NCBI RefSeq assembly: GCF_936943645.1
Contig: NZ_CAKZJO010000083.1
Location: 90,042 to 154,041, forward strand
Direction of reading: 5' to 3'
DNA length: 64,000 bases
Source: an uncultured Bradyrhizobium sp.
Lineage (GTDB): Bacteria > Pseudomonadota > Alphaproteobacteria > Rhizobiales > Xanthobacteraceae
Made by a program: the position numbers and the translations under genes. The notes below the pieces were generated by a model that was given only the letters and a program-made list of their open reading frames with translations, ran no database searches and was not told the DNA's origin. This document shows, in pieces, positions 42,784-49,872 of the stretch (the stretch's first letter is position 1; each line of letters begins with the position of its first letter).

Positions 42784-43317
42784 TGAGCCTCTCTGTAGAT
42801 GATGCGAAAGGTGGGGTTGAGAGCCCCGCACGTTTGTACCCGGCCATCATCGGCCGGCCCTCTACAAGCATTTTGCGTGCCAAAAGGCCGCAGTGCGGAG
42901 GGTTTTCCACCGCTGACCGGGGGCCTTCCGCCGCGAAGAATCCGCCCCGCTGGTCTGCGTCATAGCCGCGCACCTTTGCGTGAAGCTGCAGCGCAAAAAC
43001 CCCGGGGAAATCGCCCGTTTCTGAAGCAGGCAGCGCAGCGCCGGAGGTTGCCGATGAAACGCGCATCAACCGTTGGCAATATTCGCAAAGTCTCCCACCC
43101 CGCCACAGCAACCTTTGGAATGGCCCAAGCGTTGGTCACCGAAAGCGTGCCTTAGGGGATGCATACCTTCGACTGCCCATAAATTGGGCGGCAACTGATC
43201 TCCTTTTCAGCACTTTCCAATTCGGGAGCCGCGGCCGATATGGGGATTCCGGTAACCACAATCGAACGAGTCGGGCGCACCATGGAGGCCAAGGCGCTTC
43301 GACCAAGGAGAATCGCA
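42784..43317. other. Long divergent intergenic region, glnII and DUF2735 gene
   Basis: This 534-bp region holds the glnII sigma-54 promoter (42867-42882), the glnII leader, and the promoter for the gene at 43318. Its length is unusual here and leaves room for nitrogen-regulator sites. ORFs open across it are arginine/proline-rich shadows. Confidence 0.5.
42867..42882 (-). promoter_or_regulatory. Sigma-54 (-24/-12) promoter of glnII
   Basis: On the minus strand TGGCACG-CAAA-ATGCT. The TGGCACG half is perfect, the GC of the -12 element is in place with the required spacing (GG to GC 12 bases), and only one T of TTGCW is changed. It would place the transcript start about 70 bp upstream of glnII. 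NtrC- or NifA-type activation is expected from the family; I did not find a clear enhancer. Confidence 0.8.
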
Positions 43318-43521
43318 ATGATGAACAATGGTCTGAGTCATGGATCGGCAACGATCTATCAATTCCCGGTCGGGGGCCGCGCAGCTCTTGCCGGACGCCG
43401 CTACGGCGAGACCCGCCTTCCTGCCGATCACGCCTCGCTTCCCGCGAACGTCTCGATCTGCAGCGAGAGCTGGTATCACCAGGACGCGGTCGACGAGGCC
43501 AAGCCGAAATGGGATCGCTGA
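43318..43521 (+). CDS. DUF2735 small protein, probable GstI-like regulator of glnII
   Basis: A 67-residue protein: SATIYQFPVGGRAALAGRRYGE, then ADHASLPANVSICSESWYHQDAV. The (A/T)xIxQFPxGGR core is the DUF2735 signature. In Rhizobium leguminosarum a 63-residue peptide, GstI, encoded divergently from glnII, inhibits glnII expression; the size and arrangement here match. The GstI identity is inferred from synteny and size. Start ATG 43318 has AAGGAG 7 bases upstream and is preferred to 43240. A strong terminator follows. Confidence 0.78.
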   Translation: MMNNGLSHGSATIYQFPVGGRAALAGRRYGETRLPADHASLPANVSICSESWYHQDAVDEAKPKWDR

Positions 43522-43575
43522 TGCCTGGGCTTGGTTTGATACCGCCGCGCTCGCGCAAGCGCATGGCGGCAGTTG

Positions 43576-43611
43576 AAAAAGGGTCGAAACAACGGTGTTT
43601 CGACCCTTTTT
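43576..43611 (+). terminator. Intrinsic terminator
   Basis: A perfect 16-bp inverted repeat (AAAAAGGGTCGAAACA and TGTTTCGACCCTTTTT) with a 4-base loop between the DUF2735 gene and the convergent MliC-like gene. With A- and T-runs on both sides it can act in both directions. Confidence 0.92.
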
Positions 43612-43630
43612 GATTGCAAGCGCCGCCCGG

Positions 43631-43957
43631 CTAGATCCCGGGCCTTTCCATCACCGCGCAGGCCGTAACCGGCCGCCTCAGGTGCTTCACCGTGGTAGGC
43701 CCCGTTTTGGGAATTCTCAGCGTGACCCCGGCCCCCGAATAGCGCGTGCCCGAGACCGACAGCCGCTTCGCCAGCGTGACCGCCTCGCCGTCGATCTGGA
43801 GAAAGGCCCGCTTGTCGGCGTCATAAAATCCGACGATGAACTGCGTACCATCGGCGCAGCGATAGGTCCGGAAGGTCTGCGCATCGGCCTGCGTCACACC
43901 GAGAATTCCGCCCGACAGCATGGTGATCGCCAAAACAATGGCCTTGTACCGATCCAT
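43631..43957 (-). CDS. MliC-like exported protein (lysozyme inhibitor family)
   Basis: A 108-residue periplasmic protein. Signal peptide to about residue 26 (GVTQADA), then an MliC/PliC-like beta-barrel: FRTYRCADGTQFIVGFYD, AFLQIDGEAVTLAKR, GTRYSGAGVTLRIPKTG. Two cysteines (YRCADG and TACAV) could form the family's disulfide. MliC proteins inhibit c-type lysozyme; in free-living alphaproteobacteria the real target is uncertain. Start ATG 43957. It converges on the DUF2735 gene across the terminator. Confidence 0.75.
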   Translation of the reverse strand: MDRYKAIVLAITMLSGGILGVTQADAQTFRTYRCADGTQFIVGFYDADKRAFLQIDGEAVTLAKRLSVSGTRYSGAGVTLRIPKTGPTTVKHLRRPVTACAVMERPGI

Positions 43958-44028
43958 GATCGCCCCCTGTAATAGATCTCAAGGACGCCCGCCGTGCGCC
44001 CGCTGGAACCATAACCCAAGCTGATCCC

Positions 44029-44787
44029 ATGCAAGACTCCTCCCTCAAGGCCTCCCCTGCCCGCCACCTCGCCTTGCAAGGCGCCAGCAATTTTCGCGAT
44101 CTCGGCGGCTACAAGGCCTCCGATGGCCGCACCACGCGCTGGCGGCATATCTTCCGCTCCAACCATCTCGGGCAGCTCACCGCCGATGATGTGGCGATCG
44201 TGCGCGCGCTCGGGGTCAGGAGCGCGTTCGATTTCCGCGGACTGGAGGAGCGTGCGGCCGGCGTCTGCGTCGTGAACGAGATCACGGTGCACTCGCTGCC
44301 GATCGAGCCGACGGTCGTCGCTGCGCTCCGCACCGAGCTTGCCAGGGGCACGCTGACCGCGCCGGTGGCGCTAGAATTGATGCGGGAGTCCTACCGCAAC
44401 TATGTCCGCCACAACACGCACAGCTTTCGCAACCTGTTCGGCCACCTGCTGGAAGACCGCGCACCGCTGGTGATCCACTGCACCGCGGGCAAGGACCGCA
44501 CCGGCTTTGCCAGCGCGCTGATCCTGCATGCCCTCGGCGTGCCCGATGACGTCATCGTCGAGGACTATCTCTTGACCAACCAGCACTACAGGCGCGATGC
44601 AACGGCAGCCATCGACCTGCCAGAGGACGTTCGCAACGCCATCGGCAGCGTCGAGGCCTCGTATCTTGCCGCGGCGTTCGAGGCCGTTGGCCGTGAGTAT
44701 GGCGATGTCGAAACTTATCTTCGTGACGGGCTCAAGCTCGGCGCGACCGAGCGCGCCGCGCTGAAGGCGCGCTATCTGGAATCATAG
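44029..44787 (+). CDS. Tyrosine-protein phosphatase (PTP/DSP fold)
   Basis: A 252-residue phosphatase. The P-loop CX5R is CTAGKDR with nucleophile Cys151 and Arg157 (HCTAGKDRTGFASALIL). The N-terminal GASNFRDLGGYKASDGR motif is typical of the Y_phosphatase3 family (MptpB-like, some acting on phosphoinositides or phosphoserine too). Start ATG 44029. The SDR gene follows after 23 bp in the same direction and may be co-transcribed. Confidence 0.93.
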   Translation: MQDSSLKASPARHLALQGASNFRDLGGYKASDGRTTRWRHIFRSNHLGQLTADDVAIVRALGVRSAFDFRGLEERAAGVCVVNEITVHSLPIEPTVVAALRTELARGTLTAPVALELMRESYRNYVRHNTHSFRNLFGHLLEDRAPLVIHCTAGKDRTGFASALILHALGVPDDVIVEDYLLTNQHYRRDATAAIDLPEDVRNAIGSVEASYLAAAFEAVGREYGDVETYLRDGLKLGATERAALKARYLES

Positions 44788-44810
44788 GCCGCAGCGCCGG
44801 GAGATCGACA

Positions 44811-45491
44811 ATGCAAGGCAAGGTCCTGGTCATCACCGGTGCGCTCGGCGCGCTTGGCAGAGTGGTTGCCGAAATCGCGCAGTCGCGCGGCGCACGCGTC
44901 GCCGGCATCGACCACGCACCCTCGCAACTGCCGGCGACGCCCGAGCGCATCGAGATCGGCGGCGTCGATCTGTCCGACGCAGCGCAGGCCAAGACCGCGA
45001 TCGAAGCGGCGGCAAGTCATTTCGGCAAGCTCGAGGCGCTGATCAACATCGCCGGCGGCTTCGCGTTCGAGACGGTCGGCGACGGCGACATCAAGACCTG
45101 GCACCGCATGCATGCGCTGAACGTCATGACCGCGCTCAACACCTCGCGCGCAGCGCTGCCGCATCTCGCCGCGTCCAAGGCCGGCCGCATCGTCAATATC
45201 GGCGCCATGGGCGCGCTCCAGGCCGGATCCGGCATGGCGCCTTATGCGGCGTCGAAAGCGGGCGTGCATCGGCTCACCGAGGCGCTGGCCAACGAGTGGA
45301 AAGGCAAGGTGACGGTGAACGCGGTGCTGCCGTCGATCATCGACACCAAGGCCAATCGCGCCGACATGCCGAAGGCGGATTTTTCCAAATGGGTCACGCC
45401 GCAGGAGCTTGCGGAAGTGATCCTGTTCCTCGCCAGCGATGCCGCCAGCGGCGTCACCGGCGCGCTGATCCCGGTGGGCGGACGGGTTTAG
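44811..45491 (+). CDS. SDR family oxidoreductase
   Basis: A 226-residue short-chain dehydrogenase. TGALGALG (residues 9-16) is the dinucleotide motif; the NIAGG segment replaces NNAG; YAASK (with Tyr and Lys) and the preceding Ser/Met region (IVNIGAMGALQ) form the catalytic area. The usual catalytic Ser may be displaced, since the strand reads NIGAMG. Substrate unknown. It follows the phosphatase gene by 23 bp. Confidence 0.9.
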   Translation: MQGKVLVITGALGALGRVVAEIAQSRGARVAGIDHAPSQLPATPERIEIGGVDLSDAAQAKTAIEAAASHFGKLEALINIAGGFAFETVGDGDIKTWHRMHALNVMTALNTSRAALPHLAASKAGRIVNIGAMGALQAGSGMAPYAASKAGVHRLTEALANEWKGKVTVNAVLPSIIDTKANRADMPKADFSKWVTPQELAEVILFLASDAASGVTGALIPVGGRV

Positions 45492-45543
45492 TCCGCCTGT
45501 CGCGAACCTTTTCCAAAGCGGGCTGCATTGCTATATTCGATCC

Positions 45544-45741
45544 ATGACGACAGAAGATATCGAGCAAGCAATCCAGCGACTTACGCCTGACGAATTGGCA
45601 CGATTTCGTGCATGGTTCGAGCAGTTCGACGCCGAACGCTTCGATCAGGCCCTGGAGCAAGGTGCCAAAGCGGGCAAGCTCGACGCCTTTGCCGAGGAGG
45701 CGCTGAGCGCTTATCGTGCTGGCCAAATTCGCGACTTGTGA
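45544..45741 (+). CDS. Putative antitoxin of a type II toxin-antitoxin pair
   Basis: A 65-residue acidic, helical protein (MTTEDIEQAIQRLTPDELARFRAWF...). The segment IQxLxPDELARFRAWFExFDA is common in small antitoxins paired with RelE/ParE toxins in proteobacteria. Its stop codon overlaps the next gene's GTG start (GTGA), the usual coupling for antitoxin-toxin operons. No separate DNA-binding motif is obvious. Start ATG 45544. Confidence 0.78.
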   Translation: MTTEDIEQAIQRLTPDELARFRAWFEQFDAERFDQALEQGAKAGKLDAFAEEALSAYRAGQIRDL

Positions 45742-45992
45742 AGCACGCTGCGTCGCCCAGATTCTGGAAGGCCTATGCGGCTTTGCCCCTCAAGGTCCGG
45801 GAGTTGGCTGATGCCAATTTCCAGTTGCTGAAAAGCGACCCCACTCACCCCTCGCTCCAGTTCAAACGGATCGGACGATTTTGGTCCGCAAGGGTTGGAC
45901 TTCGCTATCGCGCCCTCGCCGTCGAGTCTGATGATACCTACGTCTGGTTCTGGATCGGCTCCCATGCAGATTACGACCGCCTCGTGAGCTGA
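45738..45992 (+). CDS. RelE/ParE-type toxin
   Basis: An 84-residue basic protein starting at GTG 45738: FWKAYAALPLKVRELADANFQLLKSDPTHPSLQFKRI, then WSARVGLRYRALA and WFWIGSHADYDRLV. This is the RelE/ParE toxin fold: two helices followed by a sheet ending in the 'GSHxxYDRL' motif. Such toxins cleave mRNA at the ribosome or block gyrase; which activity applies cannot be told. It is encoded with a 4-base overlap after the antitoxin. Confidence 0.82.
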   Translation: MKHAASPRFWKAYAALPLKVRELADANFQLLKSDPTHPSLQFKRIGRFWSARVGLRYRALAVESDDTYVWFWIGSHADYDRLVS

Positions 45993-45996
45993 AGCG

Positions 45997-46344
45997 TCAA
46001 TCCGGCACCAGCAGCCGCAGATTGCCCTTGAAGCGGATGCTCTGCTTGCCGGCGAGCGCGATGCCTTCGCCGTAAGCGGTCTCCTCGTCGTAGGTGCCGC
46101 TGAAGCCGATGGTCACGATCTTGCGGCCCCATACCGGGCGCTCGTCGAACGAGGGCGAATGCTCCTCGTTGGTCAGCTCGCCCTTCCACTTGCCGTCGGC
46201 CGAGGTGTAGGTCCCGTAGGCAAAGAAGAATGAATCGCCGCCGCGCATGGTGCCGTCGCGCAGGACCATGACGCCTTGGTTGCCACCCTGCACGGCATCC
46301 AGCATCTCGATGCGGATGTGATAGAGCCCGTTCCTGATCGTCAT
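45997..46344 (-). CDS. GrlR-family protein, single domain (copy 3)
   Basis: A 115-residue single GrlR unit: RNGLYHIRIEMLDAVQGGNQG, MRGGDSFFFAYGTY, GKWKGELTNEEHSP, VTIGFSGTY, GKQSIRFKGNLRLLV. It has the length of classical GrlR and corresponds to the second unit of the tandem paralogs at 38083 and 40852. ATG 46344 was chosen over the open upstream frame to 46446. It ends 4 bp from the convergent toxin gene. Confidence 0.82.
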   Translation of the reverse strand: MTIRNGLYHIRIEMLDAVQGGNQGVMVLRDGTMRGGDSFFFAYGTYTSADGKWKGELTNEEHSPSFDERPVWGRKIVTIGFSGTYDEETAYGEGIALAGKQSIRFKGNLRLLVPD

Positions 46345-46469
46345 GTTCGCAAAGCGCCCGCCTGCCCGGCTGCAGGATAGCCGTACCGCTCCCTTCCCGG
46401 CAAATGGCACAGAGGCCGAGATACGATCCGGGCTAGACTGCCGCAACTGATTCTCCGATCGGACGCCCC

Positions 46470-47156
46470 GTGGAAACCACGCTCTACCTGCCCGTCAAAC
46501 GCTTCCTCGAAGAGCTCGGCTTCACGGTCAAGGGCGAGATCGGCGGCTGCGATCTCGTGGGCCTCAGCGCCGGCGATCCGCCGGTCGTGGTGATCGGCGA
46601 GCTCAAGCTCGCTTTCAATCTCGAGCTGATCCTGCAGGCGGTCGATCGCGCGTCGGCAGCCGACGAGGTCTGGATCGCGGCGAAGATGTCGATCCGGGGC
46701 AAGGGACGCGAGAGCGATGCGCGCTATCGCAACCTCTGCCGCCGGCTCGGCTTCGGAATGCTGGGGGTCACCGACCGCGGCCAGGTCGAGGTCCTCGTGA
46801 AGCCGCCGACGGCGGCGCCGCGCCGCGAGCCGAAGCTGCGCTCCCGCCTCGTCACCGAGCACCAGCGTCGCCAGGGCGATCCCGTGCTCGGCGGCAGCAC
46901 CCGCGCGCCGATCATGACGGCCTATCGGCAGCAGGCGCTGGCCTGCGCCTCGGCCCTCGCCGACGGGCCGCAGCGCGTGCGGGACTTGCGCGAGCGCTGT
47001 CCCGATGCCGGCAAGATCTTGCTTAACAATGTGTATGGCTGGTTCGAACGGGCGGATCGGGGAATCTACGGGCTTACGGAGGCCGGACACGCGGCTCTGA
47101 AGCGCTGGCCACAGCAGCGGACCGAGGTGGAAGCAGGTGCTCCGTCTCCGCCCTGA
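46470..47156 (+). CDS. DUF2161 PD-(D/E)xK-fold phosphodiesterase
   Basis: A 228-residue protein beginning at GTG 46470. The nuclease-like core is CDLVGLSAGDPPVVVIGELKLAF: an Asp, then a strand carrying Glu-x-Lys, the PD-(D/E)xK metal site (about residues 26-49). The C-terminal part (about 145-220) is a winged-helix-like region (QQALACASALADGPQRVRDL). DUF2161 proteins are predicted phosphodiesterases of unknown substrate. It is divergent from copy 3 of the GrlR family. Confidence 0.88.
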   Translation: METTLYLPVKRFLEELGFTVKGEIGGCDLVGLSAGDPPVVVIGELKLAFNLELILQAVDRASAADEVWIAAKMSIRGKGRESDARYRNLCRRLGFGMLGVTDRGQVEVLVKPPTAAPRREPKLRSRLVTEHQRRQGDPVLGGSTRAPIMTAYRQQALACASALADGPQRVRDLRERCPDAGKILLNNVYGWFERADRGIYGLTEAGHAALKRWPQQRTEVEAGAPSPP

Positions 47157-47259
47157 GGGTTGATCGATGCAACCGGTGAATAGCTGAGATGCCACACCAA
47201 ATTCATATTGCAATGCAACATAGGCGGCACTAGGTATCCAGAATCGAAACGAGGCCCCC

Positions 47260-47565
47260 ATGAGCGCAGACTGGAATACCAAGTACGGCACGCGGCGCGT
47301 CCGCCACGATCCGCCGACCCTGGACGAGGCGATCTTCGCCGCCATCGGCATCACCGATGATCAGGCGCAGCAGGCCGAGATCGCCGCAGCCTTGATGGGG
47401 ATGCCGCTCGATGTCGTGCAGGCCGAAGTGAAGAAGCAGGCGCGCACCAACAGCCGCATCACCGCCACGCGCGTGATCGCCGGCGAACAGGGCGCGCAGC
47501 GCTCTGTCGTGGTCGAACGCCGCGTCGTCCGCCGTTTCGGCAACGACAAGCGCACCGGCACTTAG
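47260..47565 (+). CDS. Conserved hypothetical protein
   Basis: A 101-residue protein (MSADWNTKYGTRRVRHDPPTLDEAIFAAIG...). It has an acidic helical N-terminal half (TDDQAQQAEIAAALMGMPLDVVQAEVKKQ) and a basic C-terminus (VVERRVVRRFGNDKR). This type is conserved in Bradyrhizobiaceae from memory, but no function is known to me. Start ATG 47260. A terminator follows 28 bp after the stop. Confidence 0.75.
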   Translation: MSADWNTKYGTRRVRHDPPTLDEAIFAAIGITDDQAQQAEIAAALMGMPLDVVQAEVKKQARTNSRITATRVIAGEQGAQRSVVVERRVVRRFGNDKRTGT

Positions 47566-47593
47566 CACGCTCGCTTCGATCCCGAGAAATACG

Positions 47594-47624
47594 AAAGCGG
47601 ACCGGCCATGCCGGTCCGCTTTTT
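47594..47624 (+). terminator. Intrinsic terminator
   Basis: Arms AAAGCGGACCGG and CCGGTCCGCTTT with a 5-base loop, followed by T-run, between two convergent genes. Confidence 0.9.
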
Positions 47625-47646
47625 GATTCAGCCCGCTGATCTCAGA

Positions 47647-48252
47647 TCAGGCGGCGCGATTGCCATACATGCTGGAGATGATCTTCCAGCACGTCGAGTT
47701 GAAGCTGAGCAGTGCGCGCCCGGCCGTGAAGGGCGAAGCCGCGAGATCGGCGAGCTCGGCTTCGGGTGTCTTGGCAAGATCGATCGTCCCGGTCGATTCG
47801 CCGTGACGGAAAGCCAGATGCGCTCCGAACTTCCTGGCGAGCGCCCGCATCGCGTGGTTTTCGGCGCCGGTGGTGATGCGCAGGCTCTTGTAGCCCTTCC
47901 AGCGCGCCTCCGCGATCAGGCGGCGGAATAGCACGGTGCCGACACCCTGGCGTCGTGCGGAGGCTTCCACACTGAAGGCAACTTCAGGCAAGGCATCATC
48001 TTCCGCCGGATGCAGCTCGGCCGCACCGCGGACCACGCCATCGACGATATAGGCGACGATTACGGTGCCGTCCTCGGCGCAGCGGGCGGCGTAGCGCTCG
48101 ATGAAGCTGTCGTCGAGAAAGCCATTGAAACGGTCGTGCCGGCTTTCGGCATCGAGCCTCAGCAGATGATCGCGCAGAAGCGGCAATTCTTCCTGCTGGA
48201 TCAGGGTCCGCACATAGCCAGGGGCAGTGCGGACGGTCTCTTCAAGTACCAC
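47647..48252 (-). CDS. GNAT family N-acetyltransferase
   Basis: A 201-residue acetyltransferase. The acetyl-CoA loop is SVEASARRQGVGTVLFRRL (Q/RxxGxG/A, about residues 120-138), with flanking strand VIVAYIVDGVVRGAAELH. Start GTG 48252 has AGGAG 7 bases upstream; the open frame to 48375 lacks similarity. The domain resembles the GNATs found fused to Pat-type acetyl-CoA synthetases, but here it stands alone. Substrate unknown. Confidence 0.88.
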   Translation of the reverse strand: MVLEETVRTAPGYVRTLIQQEELPLLRDHLLRLDAESRHDRFNGFLDDSFIERYAARCAEDGTVIVAYIVDGVVRGAAELHPAEDDALPEVAFSVEASARRQGVGTVLFRRLIAEARWKGYKSLRITTGAENHAMRALARKFGAHLAFRHGESTGTIDLAKTPEAELADLAASPFTAGRALLSFNSTCWKIISSMYGNRAA

Positions 48253-48404
48253 GTCAAAACTCCTCTTGGTGTCCCTCGAGGAGGCGTTCGAATCCCTAGG
48301 CCCCCTATATTGTGCATCGCAACATCTTTTGCAAGACGAGGACCTGCCCAACTTAAAGGCATGGGAAACGACCAATTCGTTAATAAAATCAAAGCTCCGT
48401 AGTC

Positions 48405-48803
48405 TTACAGGACCAGCTGGGTCTGGGTGACCACGGCAACCAGCTTGCCATCCTCGGTTTCCAGCCGGGTGGTCCAGACCTGGGTCCGCCGGCCCCGATG
48501 GACCGGGGTTGCGGTGGCGATCACCGTGGTTCCCTCCTTGGCCCCGCCGATGAAATTGGTCTTGCTCTCCAGCGTGGTCGTGCCCTTGGCATCCTCGGGC
48601 AGATTGATGACCGTCGCCGCGGCCCCAACGGAATCCGCGAGCGCCATCACCGCCCCGCCATGGATGGTGTGATGCAGCGTGCAGAGGTCGGGCCGAACCG
48701 TCATCCGCGCCACCACGCGCTCCTTCCCGGCCTCGATGAACTCGACGCCCTTGAGCTCGGCGAACGGCATCTTCATCGCTTTAAGTTTCTCGAGCGGCGT
48801 CAT
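48405..48803 (-). CDS. PaaI family hotdog thioesterase
   Basis: A 132-residue hotdog-fold protein: LHHTIHGGAVMALADSVGAAA is the HGG-containing catalytic helix of the PaaI/YbgC-like group, followed by TTLESKTNFIGGAKEGT and AVVTQTQLVL. These enzymes hydrolyse acyl-CoA thioesters, often in aromatic-acid metabolism. ATG 48803 has GGAGG upstream. Single gene. Confidence 0.92.
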   Translation of the reverse strand: MTPLEKLKAMKMPFAELKGVEFIEAGKERVVARMTVRPDLCTLHHTIHGGAVMALADSVGAAATVINLPEDAKGTTTLESKTNFIGGAKEGTTVIATATPVHRGRRTQVWTTRLETEDGKLVAVVTQTQLVL

Positions 48804-48921
48804 CAGATCTCCTCCCAATTCCTTGTTGCCTCAACGTGAATTGCTTCGTGCGGCAAGGCAATGACGTCCGAGGTAATCGCCAGGCTGACATCGGCGCGCA
48901 CATTGTGCATAGGCTCGGTCC

Positions 48922-49710
48922 ATGCGCCACTTCCCGCCCCGCCGCATCGTTTGCCTGACCGAGGAGACCGTCGAGACACTGTACCTGCTCGGCGAGCAGG
49001 ACCGGATCGTCGGCGTCTCCGGCTACGCGGTTCGTCCGCCGCAGGTACGTCGCGAGAAGCCGCGGGTCTCGGCCTTCGTCTCGGCTGACATTCCGAAGGT
49101 CCTAGCGCTGGAACCCGATCTGGTGCTGGCCTTTTCCGACCTTCAGGCCAACATCGTCGCCGACCTCGTGCGCGCCGGCGTCGACGTCCACGTTTTCAAC
49201 CAGCGCGACATCGCGGGGATCCTTGCGATGATCCGCACGCTCGGCGCGCTGGTCGGCGCCACGGACCGCGCGGAGGGCCTCGCGCAAGGCCTGGAACAGC
49301 GCCTGGCGGCGATTGCCGTAGCGCCCCGCCCCTCGCCGCCGCCAAGCGTCTATTTCGAGGAATGGGACGATCCCTTGATCTCCGGCATCGGCTGGGTGTC
49401 CGAGCTGATCGAGATCGCCGGCGGCACGGATGTCTTTGCGGACCTGCGACATCAGCAGGCGGCTAGGGATCGCATCGTCTCGGCAGAGGCGGTGCGCGAG
49501 GCCGCGCCCGACATCATCCTCGCCTCGTGGTGCGGCAAGAAGGTCGTCCCGGCTCGCATCTGCGCGCGCGATGGATGGGGCGAAATTCCCGCCGTGCGCG
49601 ACAACCGCATCGTCGAAATCAAGTCACCGATCATCCTGCAGCCGGGGCCGGCGGCGCTGACGGATGGGCTCGATGCGATCGTCGCGGCGCTGTGGGGCGA
49701 GCGCGAATAG
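48922..49710 (+). CDS. BtuF-like cobalamin/siderophore-binding fold protein without signal peptide
   Basis: A 262-residue protein of the class III (BtuF/FhuD) binding fold: RIVCLTEETVETLYLLGEQDRIVGVSG, KVLALEPDLVLAFSDLQ, WVSELIEIAGGTDVF and RIVSAEAVREAAPDIILASW are typical. It starts MRHFPPRRIVCL with no leader, so it should stay in the cytoplasm, and no permease or ATPase is linked. A group of leaderless homologues is often annotated as cobalamin-binding protein; ligand and role are not established here. Confidence 0.85.
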   Translation: MRHFPPRRIVCLTEETVETLYLLGEQDRIVGVSGYAVRPPQVRREKPRVSAFVSADIPKVLALEPDLVLAFSDLQANIVADLVRAGVDVHVFNQRDIAGILAMIRTLGALVGATDRAEGLAQGLEQRLAAIAVAPRPSPPPSVYFEEWDDPLISGIGWVSELIEIAGGTDVFADLRHQQAARDRIVSAEAVREAAPDIILASWCGKKVVPARICARDGWGEIPAVRDNRIVEIKSPIILQPGPAALTDGLDAIVAALWGERE

Positions 49711-49728
49711 CGAGGCCGCCACCGCTAT

Positions 49729-49863
49729 CGTGTCCCGGACGCGCTGCAACGCGTCAACGTTGCGGCGCCGAGCCGGGACCCATCTCGCAACAGAGCACGA
49801 TGCGGCGTGGGCCCCGGCTCTGCAGCGCACCGCCAAGAAGCGCTGCGCCGCGTCCGGGGCACG
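49729..49863. repeat. Dispersed palindromic intergenic element
   Basis: Ends CGTGTCCCGGACGCG and CGCGTCCGGGGCACG are complementary with one mismatch; internal complementary pieces are also present. 135 bp between convergent genes. It resembles other short Bradyrhizobium repeat elements from memory. Confidence 0.65.
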
Positions 49864-49872
49864 AGACCGTCC

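Noticed and set aside
43121..43136. Sigma-54-like sequence TGGCCC...TTGGT upstream of the DUF2735 gene
   Set aside because: The spacing is right, but the -12 element lacks the essential GC (GG instead), so it is probably chance.
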